Shown piece by piece: positions 9,424-17,825 of a stretch of 64,000 bases of DNA. The stretch's first letter is position 1. Each line of letters starts with the position of its first letter. The notes under the pieces are model-generated. The model made no database searches, was not told where the DNA came from, and was given only the letters and a program-made list of their open reading frames with translations. The stretch is from Pseudomonadales bacterium (GTDB lineage Bacteria > Pseudomonadota > Gammaproteobacteria > Pseudomonadales > Pseudohongiellaceae). Position numbers and translations under genes: made by a program. The stretch lies in assembly GCA_022822865.1 (NCBI GenBank), contig JAJDYJ010000019.1, positions 56,071 through 120,070 on the forward strand. Direction: 5' to 3'.

Positions 9424-11283
9424 ATGTCGGACAAGGATCAGGAAGGGATTCTTTCTGCCTGGCTGGAGCGCATGACGCTGCGCCAGAAGATCGGCCAGAT
9501 GACGATGGCCGAACGGCTTTCGGCGACGCCGGAAGATGTGAAGCGCCATGCGCTCGGCGCCATTCTCTGCGGCGGCGGCTCCCACCCGGGCGATAACACG
9601 CGCGAAGACTGGGTGGCCATGAACGACGCGTTCTGGCAGGCGGCGGTCGGGGACGAGGACAGCCCCGGGATTCCGATACTCGTCGGCGTTGACGCGGTAC
9701 ACGGCCACGGCAATCTCAAGGGCGCCACGGTGTTTCCGCACAACATCGGCCTCGGCGCCGCGGGCGACCCGGAACTGGTTGCCGAAGTGGCCCGCGCCAC
9801 GGCCAGGGAAGTCCTCGCCAGCGGGCTGGAATGGAATTTCGCCCCGGCGCTTTCCGTGGTGCAGAACTGCAAATGGGGACGGACCTACGAAAGTTTCGGC
9901 AGCGATCCCGAACTCGTCGCCGGGCTCGGCGCAAGTCATGTCGCCGCCTTGCAGGCGGAAGGCGTCATCGCCTGTGTCAAGCATTGGGTCGGCGACGGCG
10001 GCACCTGGCAGGGCATGGACCAGGGCGAGACCACCTTGTCCTGGGAAGACCTCGAAACGACCCATATCGCGCCGTACTATCCCGCGCTGCGCGAAGGCGT
10101 CATGTCGGTCATGGTGTCTTTCAACAGCTGGAACGGCGACAAGTGTCACGGCCACCGCTTCCTCGTTACCGAACTGCTCAAGGAAAAGCTCGGTTTCGAA
10201 GGCATCGTGCTATCCGATTGGGACGGGATCGACTATCTCGACGAAGACTACGGCGTGGCGATCCGCAAGTCGGTGAACGCGGGTCTGGACATGTTCATGA
10301 TCTCCGAACGCTGGAAGGAATTCATCGACACCTTCGAGCGGCAGGTGCTGGAAGGGCATGTGGAAATGGAGCGGATCGACGACGCCGTGCGCCGCATTCT
10401 GCGCACCAAGCTGCGCTTCGGACTGTTCGACATGCCGCGTCCGGCAAGCAGGCCCGGCGCCGGCAACGAGGATTTCGCCTGCGCCGCCCACCGGGAACTG
10501 GCGCGGAGAGCGGCCCGGCAATCCCAGGTGCTGCTCAAGAACGAAGGAGATGTCCTGCCGTTGAATCGCGAGCAACGAATCCTGGTCGCCGGCAAGAACG
10601 CACACAATCTGGGTCATCAATGCGGCGGCTGGACGGTGAGCTGGCAGGGTGAGAAAGACAGCGAAACGATCCGGGGAGAAACGATCTGGGAAGGCATCCG
10701 GGCGCTCGCGCCGAACGCCGTGCTCAGCGAGGCGCCGGACGGCGGCGACGCCGACCCGCAACGGCACGACCTCGCGATTGTTGTCATCGGCGAGACGCCT
10801 TATGCCGAAGGCCATGGCGACATCCGGCAGGGCGATCATCTTTTTGTAGAGGCAGGATCACGGATCAACGGACTGATGAATCCGCTCGAAGCCTACGCCA
10901 ATACCCTGGTGCTTTCGGATACTCATCCGGAAGATCTGGCTTGCATCCGCAACATCGCCGCCAAAGGCATTCCCGTGGTCACCGTGCTGGTGTCGGGCCG
11001 GCCATTGATCGTCAGCGAGGAACTCGACGTTTCCGCGGCCTTCGTCGCGAGCTGGCTGCCCGGCGCCGAAGGCCGGGGCGTGGCCGAAGTGCTCATGGGG
11101 GACTACGAGTTTACCGGCCGATTGCCGACTCCCTGGCCGGGACCGAAGCATAAGGACGGACTGCTCTCGAAGGCGGGAGCGGTCTTCCCGATCGGCCATG
11201 GATTGCAATTGCATTCGAAGTGTGAAAGTTCCGGCAAAAAAGAGGTTGATGCGAGCCTCGGAGAGCGTCTGGCAAGCATTTGA
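9424..11283 (+). CDS. GH3 beta-glucosidase-like hydrolase
   Basis: A 619-residue family 3 glycoside hydrolase. The N-terminal barrel contains MTLRQKIGQMTMAER, GVDAVHGHGN, VKHWVGDGG and VLSDWDGID, where the Asp near residue 265 is the expected nucleophile. The second alpha/beta domain follows (QVLLKNEGDVLPL, VVIGETPYAEG, WLPGAEGRG). The ATG at 9424 was chosen because GGAG lies 9 nt upstream; TTG codons at 9400 and 9421 are alternatives. Unlike its neighbour at 8111 it shows no signal peptide, so it may act in the cytoplasm on imported oligosaccharides, although close relatives are often exported. It lies 20 bp after the glycosidase gene in the same operon. Confidence 0.9.
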   Translation: MSDKDQEGILSAWLERMTLRQKIGQMTMAERLSATPEDVKRHALGAILCGGGSHPGDNTREDWVAMNDAFWQAAVGDEDSPGIPILVGVDAVHGHGNLKGATVFPHNIGLGAAGDPELVAEVARATAREVLASGLEWNFAPALSVVQNCKWGRTYESFGSDPELVAGLGASHVAALQAEGVIACVKHWVGDGGTWQGMDQGETTLSWEDLETTHIAPYYPALREGVMSVMVSFNSWNGDKCHGHRFLVTELLKEKLGFEGIVLSDWDGIDYLDEDYGVAIRKSVNAGLDMFMISERWKEFIDTFERQVLEGHVEMERIDDAVRRILRTKLRFGLFDMPRPASRPGAGNEDFACAAHRELARRAARQSQVLLKNEGDVLPLNREQRILVAGKNAHNLGHQCGGWTVSWQGEKDSETIRGETIWEGIRALAPNAVLSEAPDGGDADPQRHDLAIVVIGETPYAEGHGDIRQGDHLFVEAGSRINGLMNPLEAYANTLVLSDTHPEDLACIRNIAAKGIPVVTVLVSGRPLIVSEELDVSAAFVASWLPGAEGRGVAEVLMGDYEFTGRLPTPWPGPKHKDGLLSKAGAVFPIGHGLQLHSKCESSGKKEVDASLGERLASI

Positions 11284-11304
11284 AAAATTTGATGCGAAAG
11301 AAGG

Positions 11305-11353
11305 TTGACAACGCTTTCCACGTAGCTTATAAGTCAAAATGACAACGTTATCA
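11305..11353 (+). promoter_or_regulatory. Promoter with two LacI-type operators before the TonB receptor
   Basis: A near-ideal promoter, TTGACA (11305-11310), 17 nt, TATAAG (11328-11333), precedes the receptor gene. Operator-like sequences lie on both sides of the core. TGACAACGTTATCA (11340-11353) covers the expected start point and differs from the symmetrical consensus at one base. TGACAACGCTTTCC (11306-11319) overlaps the -35 box with three mismatches. Their centres are 34 bp apart. The first 8 bases of both match the operator at 6474-6487, so one LacI-type repressor probably controls permease and receptor together. Confidence 0.75.
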
Positions 11354-11443
11354 TTTTTCTCGCCAAACCGGCGGGATCAAGCAAATCACCGCCCCGCGCC
11401 GCGCTGTCAGGCTTAGCCCGGGAAGGTGGAGGAGAGAATCAAG

Positions 11444-14398
11444 GTGGCTGTCAGGAATTTTGCAAAGTCGCAGTTGGCTGCGGCGGTATCGCTCGCAATG
11501 GCCGGCGGAGCGGTGTATGGGCAACAGGCGGAACCCGGGGCGCAGGCGATCGAACAAATCGTGGTCACGGGGATCCGGCAGAGCCTGAGGGCGTCGATGG
11601 ACCTGAAGCGGAACACGGACGGGGTCGTCGACGCAATCACCGCCGAGGACATCGGCGACTTTCCTGACAGCAACCTTGCCGAATCCCTGCAGCGGATCAC
11701 GGGTGTCTCCATCGACCGTGAACGCGGCGAAGGCGCGCGGGTAACGGTTCGCGGCTTCGGCCCGGATTTCAATCTCGTCCTGTTGAACGGCAGGCAGATG
11801 CCGACTTCGAGCGGGCTCGGCCGGTCCTTCGACTTCGGCGACCTTGCTGCGGAAGGCATTTCGGCAGTGGAGGTCTACAAGAGCGGCCAGGCAGACGTTC
11901 CCACGGGCGGCATCGGCTCCACGCTGAACATCCGCACCACGCGGCCGCTGGAGTCGCCCGGCTTGAATTTCACGGCCGCCGCCAGTGGCTTGCATGACCA
12001 ATCCACGGAAAAGGGCGACAGTCTGACGCCGGAAGTTTCGGCGCTGTTTTCCAACACCTTCGCCGACGACACCGTCGGCATCGCCCTGAGCGCGGTGCGT
12101 CAGGAGCGCAACAACGGCGCGGGCACCGTCAACGTCGGCGGCTGGCGCACGTTTCCCGGCGAAACCGACAACTGCTGGTGCGGCATCGGCCCGTCGGAGT
12201 GGGGCGGCATTCCGCCGCATACCGACCCGAACCAGCAGAATCGTCCGGGCGAGGGCGACCTGTATTCGGTGCCTCAGGCCATCGGCTATGAAATCGCCGA
12301 ATGGGACCGCGTCCGCACCAACGGCCAACTGACTCTGCAGTTCCGCCCGGCCGACAATCTGACCGCAACGCTGGACTACACCTATTCCGAACTCGAACTT
12401 TCCCGGTCCTACAGCAATCTGTCGGCCTGGTTCAATTTCGGCGGGCAGGAAACCCTCTGGACCGACGGTCCCCAGGCCAGCCCGCTGATCTACACCGAGA
12501 ATTCGTCCAATTCCGACTTTTCCATGGGCGGTGGCGAGGACGCCTGGCGCACCCAGAACGGATCGACGGGGCTCAATCTGATGTGGGACGTTTCTGACCA
12601 GTTGACGCTCGAATTCGATTATCACGATTCGAACGCGGAACGTTCGCCCAACAGTCCCTTCGGCGATTCCGCCCTGCTTTCGACCGCGGCATTCACTCGC
12701 GACCGGACCACGGGCTATTTTGGCGCCGACCTGCCGATTCTGGAACTCGGTCTGAACGATCCGCTTTCGCCCGACGACATGATCGTCACCGGCAGCGTGT
12801 TCACCAACAATCTGTCGAAGATGGACATCAACCAGGCCACGGCCTCGGGCACTTACGAAACCGACTTTGATTTCGTCGAATCCATCGATTTCGGCATCCA
12901 GCTCACCGAGGTCAACAACCGCTCGGCGGGCTCGGTCGTGCAACGCGACGCCTGGGGCGGCGTGACCCAGCGCGGCGCGATCGCCGATTTGCTGACTCCG
13001 GCTTCGTCCGCGAGCGCGTTCGCGAACATACCCGGTGGCGGCGACCCGCGCAGACAGACCGACTATTACACCTTCGACATGTCCGATCTGGTTGCCAGAA
13101 CCGAACAGCTTCTGTCTTCCGGAGATGCGAGCCCGTTTGCCGCGCCGCACAGCGGAGACTGCTTCTCCGACCTTTGCGCCTCGAGCAATTTCGGTTCCGA
13201 CAGGCGCACCCAGGAAGAATCCCTCGCGGTATATTTCCAGGCGCACATGGGTACCGAGTTGGGCGACATCCCGGTCGATATCCGCTTCGGCATGCGTTAC
13301 GAGGAAACCGATATCGCCTCGCAAGCGCTGTCTCCGGCTTTCACCGGGATCAACTGGGTTGCCGGCAACGAACTTTCGGCGGTGCAAGGCGATCCGGACT
13401 TCACATCTCTGGTCGGAAACTATGGTCTCGTGTTGCCGAATCTGGACTTCAAGTTCGATCTGACGCCGGATCTGGTCGCCCGGGCTTCCATCAGCCGAAC
13501 CCTGACCAGACCGGGTTATGGCGACATCCAGGGCGGTCAGACGATCAACCAGTTGCTGCGAATCGACGGCGGCACGGGTAATCGCGGCAATCCGAACCTG
13601 CTGCCGTTCGATTCGCTCAATCGAGACGTCTCCCTTGAGTGGTACTACGCCGAGGACAGCTATGCGGCCGTCGGCTATTTCCTCAAGGATGTGGAGAACT
13701 TCATCGGGACTTCATTCGTGACCGAAGAGACTTTCGGCCTGCCGCATCCTACCCTTGGACCGCTCGGTCAGGAGGCGAGAGCGGCCACCGGAAGTTCCGA
13801 CGGTGGAACCCTGTACGGCTGGATTCTCGAAAATCGAGCCGACGCGGCCGGGGTCGACGCCGCCGGTGGCGTGATCAGTGGCGTGGCGGGACGTGATCCG
13901 GCGGCGCCGTTCGAACTCACCGTTCCGGTAAACATCGAACAGGCGCAGATGGAAGGCTGGGAAATCGTCGTTCAGCACAATTTCGGCGATACCGGCTTCG
14001 GCGTGATCGCCAACGCCACCATCGTCGACGCGGACGTGGGTTACGACAATTTCAGCCGCGAGCAACAGTTCGTACTCACCGGTCTGAGCGATTCGGCGAA
14101 CTTCATCGCCTTCTACGACCAGAACGACATCAGCGTGCGGCTGGCCTGGAACTGGCGCGACGATTTCCTCGCGGGAACCGGCCAGGCGAACGTAGGCGTC
14201 GGGCCCACTTATGTCGCGGCATATCAGCAGGTCGACCTGAGCGCGAGCTACTGGGTCAACGAAAACTGGCAAGTGTTTTTCGACGGATTGAACCTGACCG
14301 ACGAAACAACGCATGTTTACGGCCGGGACAAGGCCCAGACACTGTTCGCCGCCCAGTCCGGCCCGCGCTACAACATCGGCTTCCGTTACAAGTTCTGA
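11444..14398 (+). CDS. TonB-dependent outer-membrane receptor (glycan-type)
   Basis: A receptor of about 984 residues for energy-dependent uptake across the outer membrane. GTG at 11444 is preferred because it gives a clean signal peptide (MAVRNFAKSQLAAAVSLAMA) and has AGGAG 9 nt upstream. The TonB-box-like IEQIVVTGIR is followed by the plug domain (DIGDFPDSNLAESLQRITGV, VRGFGPDFNLVLLNGR) and the beta barrel, ending in the aromatic FRYKF expected for outer-membrane insertion. It resembles the large receptors linked to carbohydrate loci in Xanthomonas and Caulobacter, and its promoter carries LacI-type operators. The ligand is probably an oligosaccharide from the glycosidase reactions; this is an inference from context. 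Confidence 0.93.
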   Translation: MAVRNFAKSQLAAAVSLAMAGGAVYGQQAEPGAQAIEQIVVTGIRQSLRASMDLKRNTDGVVDAITAEDIGDFPDSNLAESLQRITGVSIDRERGEGARVTVRGFGPDFNLVLLNGRQMPTSSGLGRSFDFGDLAAEGISAVEVYKSGQADVPTGGIGSTLNIRTTRPLESPGLNFTAAASGLHDQSTEKGDSLTPEVSALFSNTFADDTVGIALSAVRQERNNGAGTVNVGGWRTFPGETDNCWCGIGPSEWGGIPPHTDPNQQNRPGEGDLYSVPQAIGYEIAEWDRVRTNGQLTLQFRPADNLTATLDYTYSELELSRSYSNLSAWFNFGGQETLWTDGPQASPLIYTENSSNSDFSMGGGEDAWRTQNGSTGLNLMWDVSDQLTLEFDYHDSNAERSPNSPFGDSALLSTAAFTRDRTTGYFGADLPILELGLNDPLSPDDMIVTGSVFTNNLSKMDINQATASGTYETDFDFVESIDFGIQLTEVNNRSAGSVVQRDAWGGVTQRGAIADLLTPASSASAFANIPGGGDPRRQTDYYTFDMSDLVARTEQLLSSGDASPFAAPHSGDCFSDLCASSNFGSDRRTQEESLAVYFQAHMGTELGDIPVDIRFGMRYEETDIASQALSPAFTGINWVAGNELSAVQGDPDFTSLVGNYGLVLPNLDFKFDLTPDLVARASISRTLTRPGYGDIQGGQTINQLLRIDGGTGNRGNPNLLPFDSLNRDVSLEWYYAEDSYAAVGYFLKDVENFIGTSFVTEETFGLPHPTLGPLGQEARAATGSSDGGTLYGWILENRADAAGVDAAGGVISGVAGRDPAAPFELTVPVNIEQAQMEGWEIVVQHNFGDTGFGVIANATIVDADVGYDNFSREQQFVLTGLSDSANFIAFYDQNDISVRLAWNWRDDFLAGTGQANVGVGPTYVAAYQQVDLSASYWVNENWQVFFDGLNLTDETTHVYGRDKAQTLFAAQSGPRYNIGFRYKF

Positions 14399-14407
14399 GC
14401 CGCATCG

Positions 14408-14437
14408 AGAGAGGCCGCCTGCCAGGGCGGCCTCTCT
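14408..14437 (+). terminator. Hairpin after the TonB receptor gene
   Basis: A perfect 12-bp stem (AGAGAGGCCGCC with its complement at 14426-14437) and 6-nt loop lies 10 nt after the receptor stop. No strong U-run follows, so it may stabilise the receptor mRNA or only partly terminate before the halogenase genes. Confidence 0.6.
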
Positions 14438-14472
14438 TGGTATCATCGCCCCGAAACGATTCGGCCTGAGCG

Positions 14473-16032
14473 ATGAGTCAACCCATCCACAAAATCGTAA
14501 TCGTCGGCGGCGGTACTGCCGGCTGGATCACCGCCTGCGTGGTCGCGGCCGAATCCCGGAAGCGCGGCGACGGCTCGGTCGAAGTCGTTCTCGTCGAATC
14601 TCCCGACATCCCAATCATCGGCGTAGGCGAGGGCACCTGGCCATCGATGCGCATGACGCTCAGGAAAATCGGCCTGGCCGAAGACGACCTCATTCGCGAA
14701 TGCGGCGCGAGCTTCAAGCAGGGCACCCGCTTCCGCGGCTGGTCCGGCCTGCCCGGGTTTCCGGAATACACTCACCCTTTCAGCTTGCCGCTGGAATATT
14801 CCGACCTGAACCCGGCGATTTACTGGCTCGCCCATGGCGGCGGCACGGCTTTCGCCGATTTGGTCACTCCCCAGGCCCGCGTGATCGAGCTCGGGCTCGC
14901 GCCGAAACAGGCGGGCGCTCCGCAATACGCGTTCACCGTCAATTACGGCTACCACTTCGACGCCGGCGCTTTTGCCGGGCTGTTGCACCGGCATGCGGTG
15001 CGGAAACTCGGTGTGCGGTACATTTCCGGCAATGTGGAAAACATCGAGCCGCGCCCGGATGGAGACATCGACGCGGTCACGCTCGATACCGGCGAGAGAG
15101 TGCCGGGCGACCTGTTCGTCGATTGCACCGGGCAGAAAGCGCTGTTGATCGGCGCTCACTATGGCAGTCCGTTTGCCTCGGTCAAGGACGTGCTGTTCAA
15201 CGACAGGGCCATCGCGGTGCAGGTTCCCTACGCCGAACCCGGCGACCCCATCGCTCCCGTGACCTTGTCTACGGCCCAGCCCCATGGCTGGATCTGGGAC
15301 ATCGGCCTGAGCAGCCGCCGCGGCATTGGCTACGTCCACGCGAGCGCCCATGCCGATGAGGAGACCGCGCTCGCGACGCTCAAGGATTATGTCGAAAAAA
15401 CTTCCTCCGGCGTTGACCTCGCCCGACTCAGCTACCGGACGATTCCCTTCGAGCCGGGCTACCGGGAACGGTTCTGGGTGCGGAACTGCGTCGCCGTCGG
15501 CTTGTCGGCGGGCTTTATCGAACCGCTCGAAGCCTCGGCTCTCGTGCTGATCGAACAATCAGCGGCCATCATCGGCGAGCAGTTGCCGCGCGACCGCGAA
15601 ATCATGGACGTCGTCGCCGGACGGTTCAACGCCAGGATGCGCTACCATTGGCGGCGAATCGTCGAGTTCCTCAAGTTGCATTATGCGGTCAGCGCTCGCG
15701 AGGACAGCGATTACTGGAAAGAGAACCGCTCGCGGGAAACCTGGCCCGAAAGCCTGCGGGAGAAGTTGACGCTTTGGCAACAGCAGCCGCCCTGGCACGA
15801 CGATGCGCCGCGCCTGGACGAATTGTTTCCTTCCGCGAGCTACCAGTATGTGCTTTACGGAATGGGTTTCAGACCGCGCTACGCCGCGGCCGGCAACGCG
15901 CCGGACGAACGGATGCGCAAGCGGGCGGACGAAGTTTTTCATGACGCGCGAATGAAAGCGGAGCAGATGGCGCGCCTGTTGCCGAAGACCAGAGAACTGA
16001 TCAACGCTATCACCAACCGGGCCGCGGCCTAG
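14473..16032 (+). CDS. Tryptophan-halogenase-family flavoprotein (first copy)
   Basis: A 519-residue FAD-dependent halogenase-like protein. The FAD-binding GGGTAGW is at residues 12-18, the catalytic Lys of the family at 82 (FKQGTRF) and the conserved Glu at 350 (SAGFIEPLE). The diagnostic WxWxIP motif is altered: residues 273-278 read WIWDIG, with Gly replacing Pro. Real halogenases use reduced FAD, oxygen and halide to chlorinate or brominate aromatic rings. Here the gene lies in a receptor-linked module with SapC, a cupin-like protein and a second halogenase, not in an antibiotic cluster. The substrate is unknown and the altered motif leaves activity uncertain. Confidence 0.88.
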   Translation: MSQPIHKIVIVGGGTAGWITACVVAAESRKRGDGSVEVVLVESPDIPIIGVGEGTWPSMRMTLRKIGLAEDDLIRECGASFKQGTRFRGWSGLPGFPEYTHPFSLPLEYSDLNPAIYWLAHGGGTAFADLVTPQARVIELGLAPKQAGAPQYAFTVNYGYHFDAGAFAGLLHRHAVRKLGVRYISGNVENIEPRPDGDIDAVTLDTGERVPGDLFVDCTGQKALLIGAHYGSPFASVKDVLFNDRAIAVQVPYAEPGDPIAPVTLSTAQPHGWIWDIGLSSRRGIGYVHASAHADEETALATLKDYVEKTSSGVDLARLSYRTIPFEPGYRERFWVRNCVAVGLSAGFIEPLEASALVLIEQSAAIIGEQLPRDREIMDVVAGRFNARMRYHWRRIVEFLKLHYAVSAREDSDYWKENRSRETWPESLREKLTLWQQQPPWHDDAPRLDELFPSASYQYVLYGMGFRPRYAAAGNAPDERMRKRADEVFHDARMKAEQMARLLPKTRELINAITNRAAA

Positions 16033-16038
16033 ACTGCC

Positions 16039-16788
16039 ATGCCGAACTACGCTCTTCTCAATAACGTCAATCACGCGGAGGTAAAGGTCATCACCGACCG
16101 CGCCGCACGTTTTGGCGACGGAATCATGCAGTCGACGGTGTTTCCGTTTGAATTCCGCAACGCGCAGGCCTGCTATCCGATCCTGTTCCAGCAGGACAGT
16201 TCGGGCGATTTCTCTCCGCTGGCGCTGTTCGGGTTCCAGGAGCGCGAAAACCTGTTTCTCGACGATTCCGGCTGGCAGGCGCCTTACATCCCCGCCATGG
16301 TGCGGCGCGAGCCCTTTCTGATCGGATATCAGGAGTCCAAAAGCGAGGGCGAGCCGGTTCGCACGCGGGTGCTATCGATCGACATGGACCATCCCAGGGT
16401 CAATACCGAACATGGCGAGCCATTGTTCCAGCCTCTCGGGGGGCGCACGCCTTTCCTCGAAAAGGCCGCCGACCTGCTGGAATCGATCTGGCTCGGCATC
16501 GAACACAACAAGACTTTTGTCGGCGCCTTGCAAAGACACGATCTGATCGAATCCATGACGCTCGAAATCGAATTGAAGGACGGTTCGCGCAACCAGTTGA
16601 TCGGCTTCCATTGCCTGAACGAGGAAAAAGTCCAGGGATTGTCCGCGGAGGCGCTCGGGGAATTGAACGAAAATGGCTTTCTCATGCCGATTTTCATGGT
16701 GATCGCGTCCATGGGCAATTTGCAGATCCTGGCCGAACGAAAAAACGCGAGACTGGAAGGCAGCGGCGAGGGCGGATCCGATGTCTGA
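16039..16788 (+). CDS. SapC-family protein
   Basis: A 249-residue soluble protein of the SapC family, recognisable from the layout YALLNNVNHAEVKV, FPFEFRNAQACYPILFQ, FGFQERENLFLD and IPAMVRREPFLIG. The family name comes from a Campylobacter S-layer locus, but members in proteobacteria are regularly found beside TonB receptors and tryptophan-halogenase homologues, as here. It begins 6 bp after the first halogenase and overlaps the cupin-like gene by 8 bp, so the three are translated as a unit. No signal peptide is seen. Biochemical function is unknown. Confidence 0.85.
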   Translation: MPNYALLNNVNHAEVKVITDRAARFGDGIMQSTVFPFEFRNAQACYPILFQQDSSGDFSPLALFGFQERENLFLDDSGWQAPYIPAMVRREPFLIGYQESKSEGEPVRTRVLSIDMDHPRVNTEHGEPLFQPLGGRTPFLEKAADLLESIWLGIEHNKTFVGALQRHDLIESMTLEIELKDGSRNQLIGFHCLNEEKVQGLSAEALGELNENGFLMPIFMVIASMGNLQILAERKNARLEGSGEGGSDV

Positions 16789-17788
16789 ACAGGCGCCGGT
16801 GAAAAGCCTCGATTGCGCCGGCGGCGCGATACCGCAACAGGTGTTCGAATCGACCGAACCCGTATTGCTGCAGGGGCTGGTAAGCAAGTGGCCCGCGGTT
16901 GCGCAATGCGGCGGATCGATCCCCGACGCCGCCCGCTATCTCGCGCAATTCTGGCGCGAAGAGCCGGTGACGGTTTATGCGGGAGATGCCTCGATAGACG
17001 GCAGATTTTTCTACAACGAGGATTTCACCGGCTTCAACTTCGTCGCCGGCAAGGCGAGCCTGCCCCAGGTTTTTTCGAAACTCGCCCAACCCGACCGCGA
17101 AGAGCGTCTGAAGACGCTGTATATCGGTTCAACTCCCATCGACAAGTGGATGCCCGGCTTCCGGGCGCAGAACGACGTGGAATTGCCCACTGACGACGCG
17201 CTCGCGAGTTTCTGGCTCGGAAACCGGACCCGGGTGTCGGCGCATTACGATTTTCCCGACAATGTGGCTTGCGTGGTGGCGGGCGAGCGGCGCTTCACGC
17301 TGTTCCCGCCGGAACAGATCGGCAATCTGTATGTCGGCCCCATAGACAAGACGCCGTCCGGCCAGGCAATCAGTCTGGTCGACATTAAAAACCCCGATCT
17401 GGAGCGTTTCCCGAAATTCGCCGAGGCTCTCAAGCACGCGCGGACCGCCTTGCTGGAACCGGGCGATGCGATCTTCATCCCGAGCATGTGGTGGCACCAC
17501 GTCGAGTCCAGGGACGAATTCAACATGCTGATCAACTATTGGTGGTGCAACTCGCCGGGTTTCATGGGCTCGCCCACTAACGCTCTGATGCACGCGATCC
17601 TCGCCTTGCGCGACCTGCCTCCGCGGCAGCGCGAACTCTGGCAGGGGGTATTCAATCACTATGTTTTCGACGCCGACGAGTCGGTGTACGAACATATCCC
17701 GGAGCCGGGCAGGGGCTGTCTCGCCCCACTCGACGAGACCAGGGCGAAGCAGTTGCACGCCGATCTGATGAACCGGCTGAATCGATAG
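16781..17788 (+). CDS. Cupin-like (JmjC/FIH-type) putative dioxygenase
   Basis: A 335-residue protein of the cupin_8/JmjC-like class. These enzymes bind Fe(II) and 2-oxoglutarate and hydroxylate proteins or small molecules. The metal triad is visible as His155 and Asp157 (SAHYDFPDN) and a His at 239-240 (MWWHHVES), within the expected frame PVLLQGLVSKWP... and FTLFPPEQ. Start and previous stop overlap by 8 bp (SapC). The gene is the third member of the halogenase/SapC/cupin/halogenase module, where it may modify the receptor or a ligand; this is inference. Family assignment is good and the substrate is unknown. Confidence 0.85.
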   Translation: MSEQAPVKSLDCAGGAIPQQVFESTEPVLLQGLVSKWPAVAQCGGSIPDAARYLAQFWREEPVTVYAGDASIDGRFFYNEDFTGFNFVAGKASLPQVFSKLAQPDREERLKTLYIGSTPIDKWMPGFRAQNDVELPTDDALASFWLGNRTRVSAHYDFPDNVACVVAGERRFTLFPPEQIGNLYVGPIDKTPSGQAISLVDIKNPDLERFPKFAEALKHARTALLEPGDAIFIPSMWWHHVESRDEFNMLINYWWCNSPGFMGSPTNALMHAILALRDLPPRQRELWQGVFNHYVFDADESVYEHIPEPGRGCLAPLDETRAKQLHADLMNRLNR

Positions 17789-17825
17789 GAAATATCACGG
17801 GCCGCCGATTCCGGAGAGTACGAAT

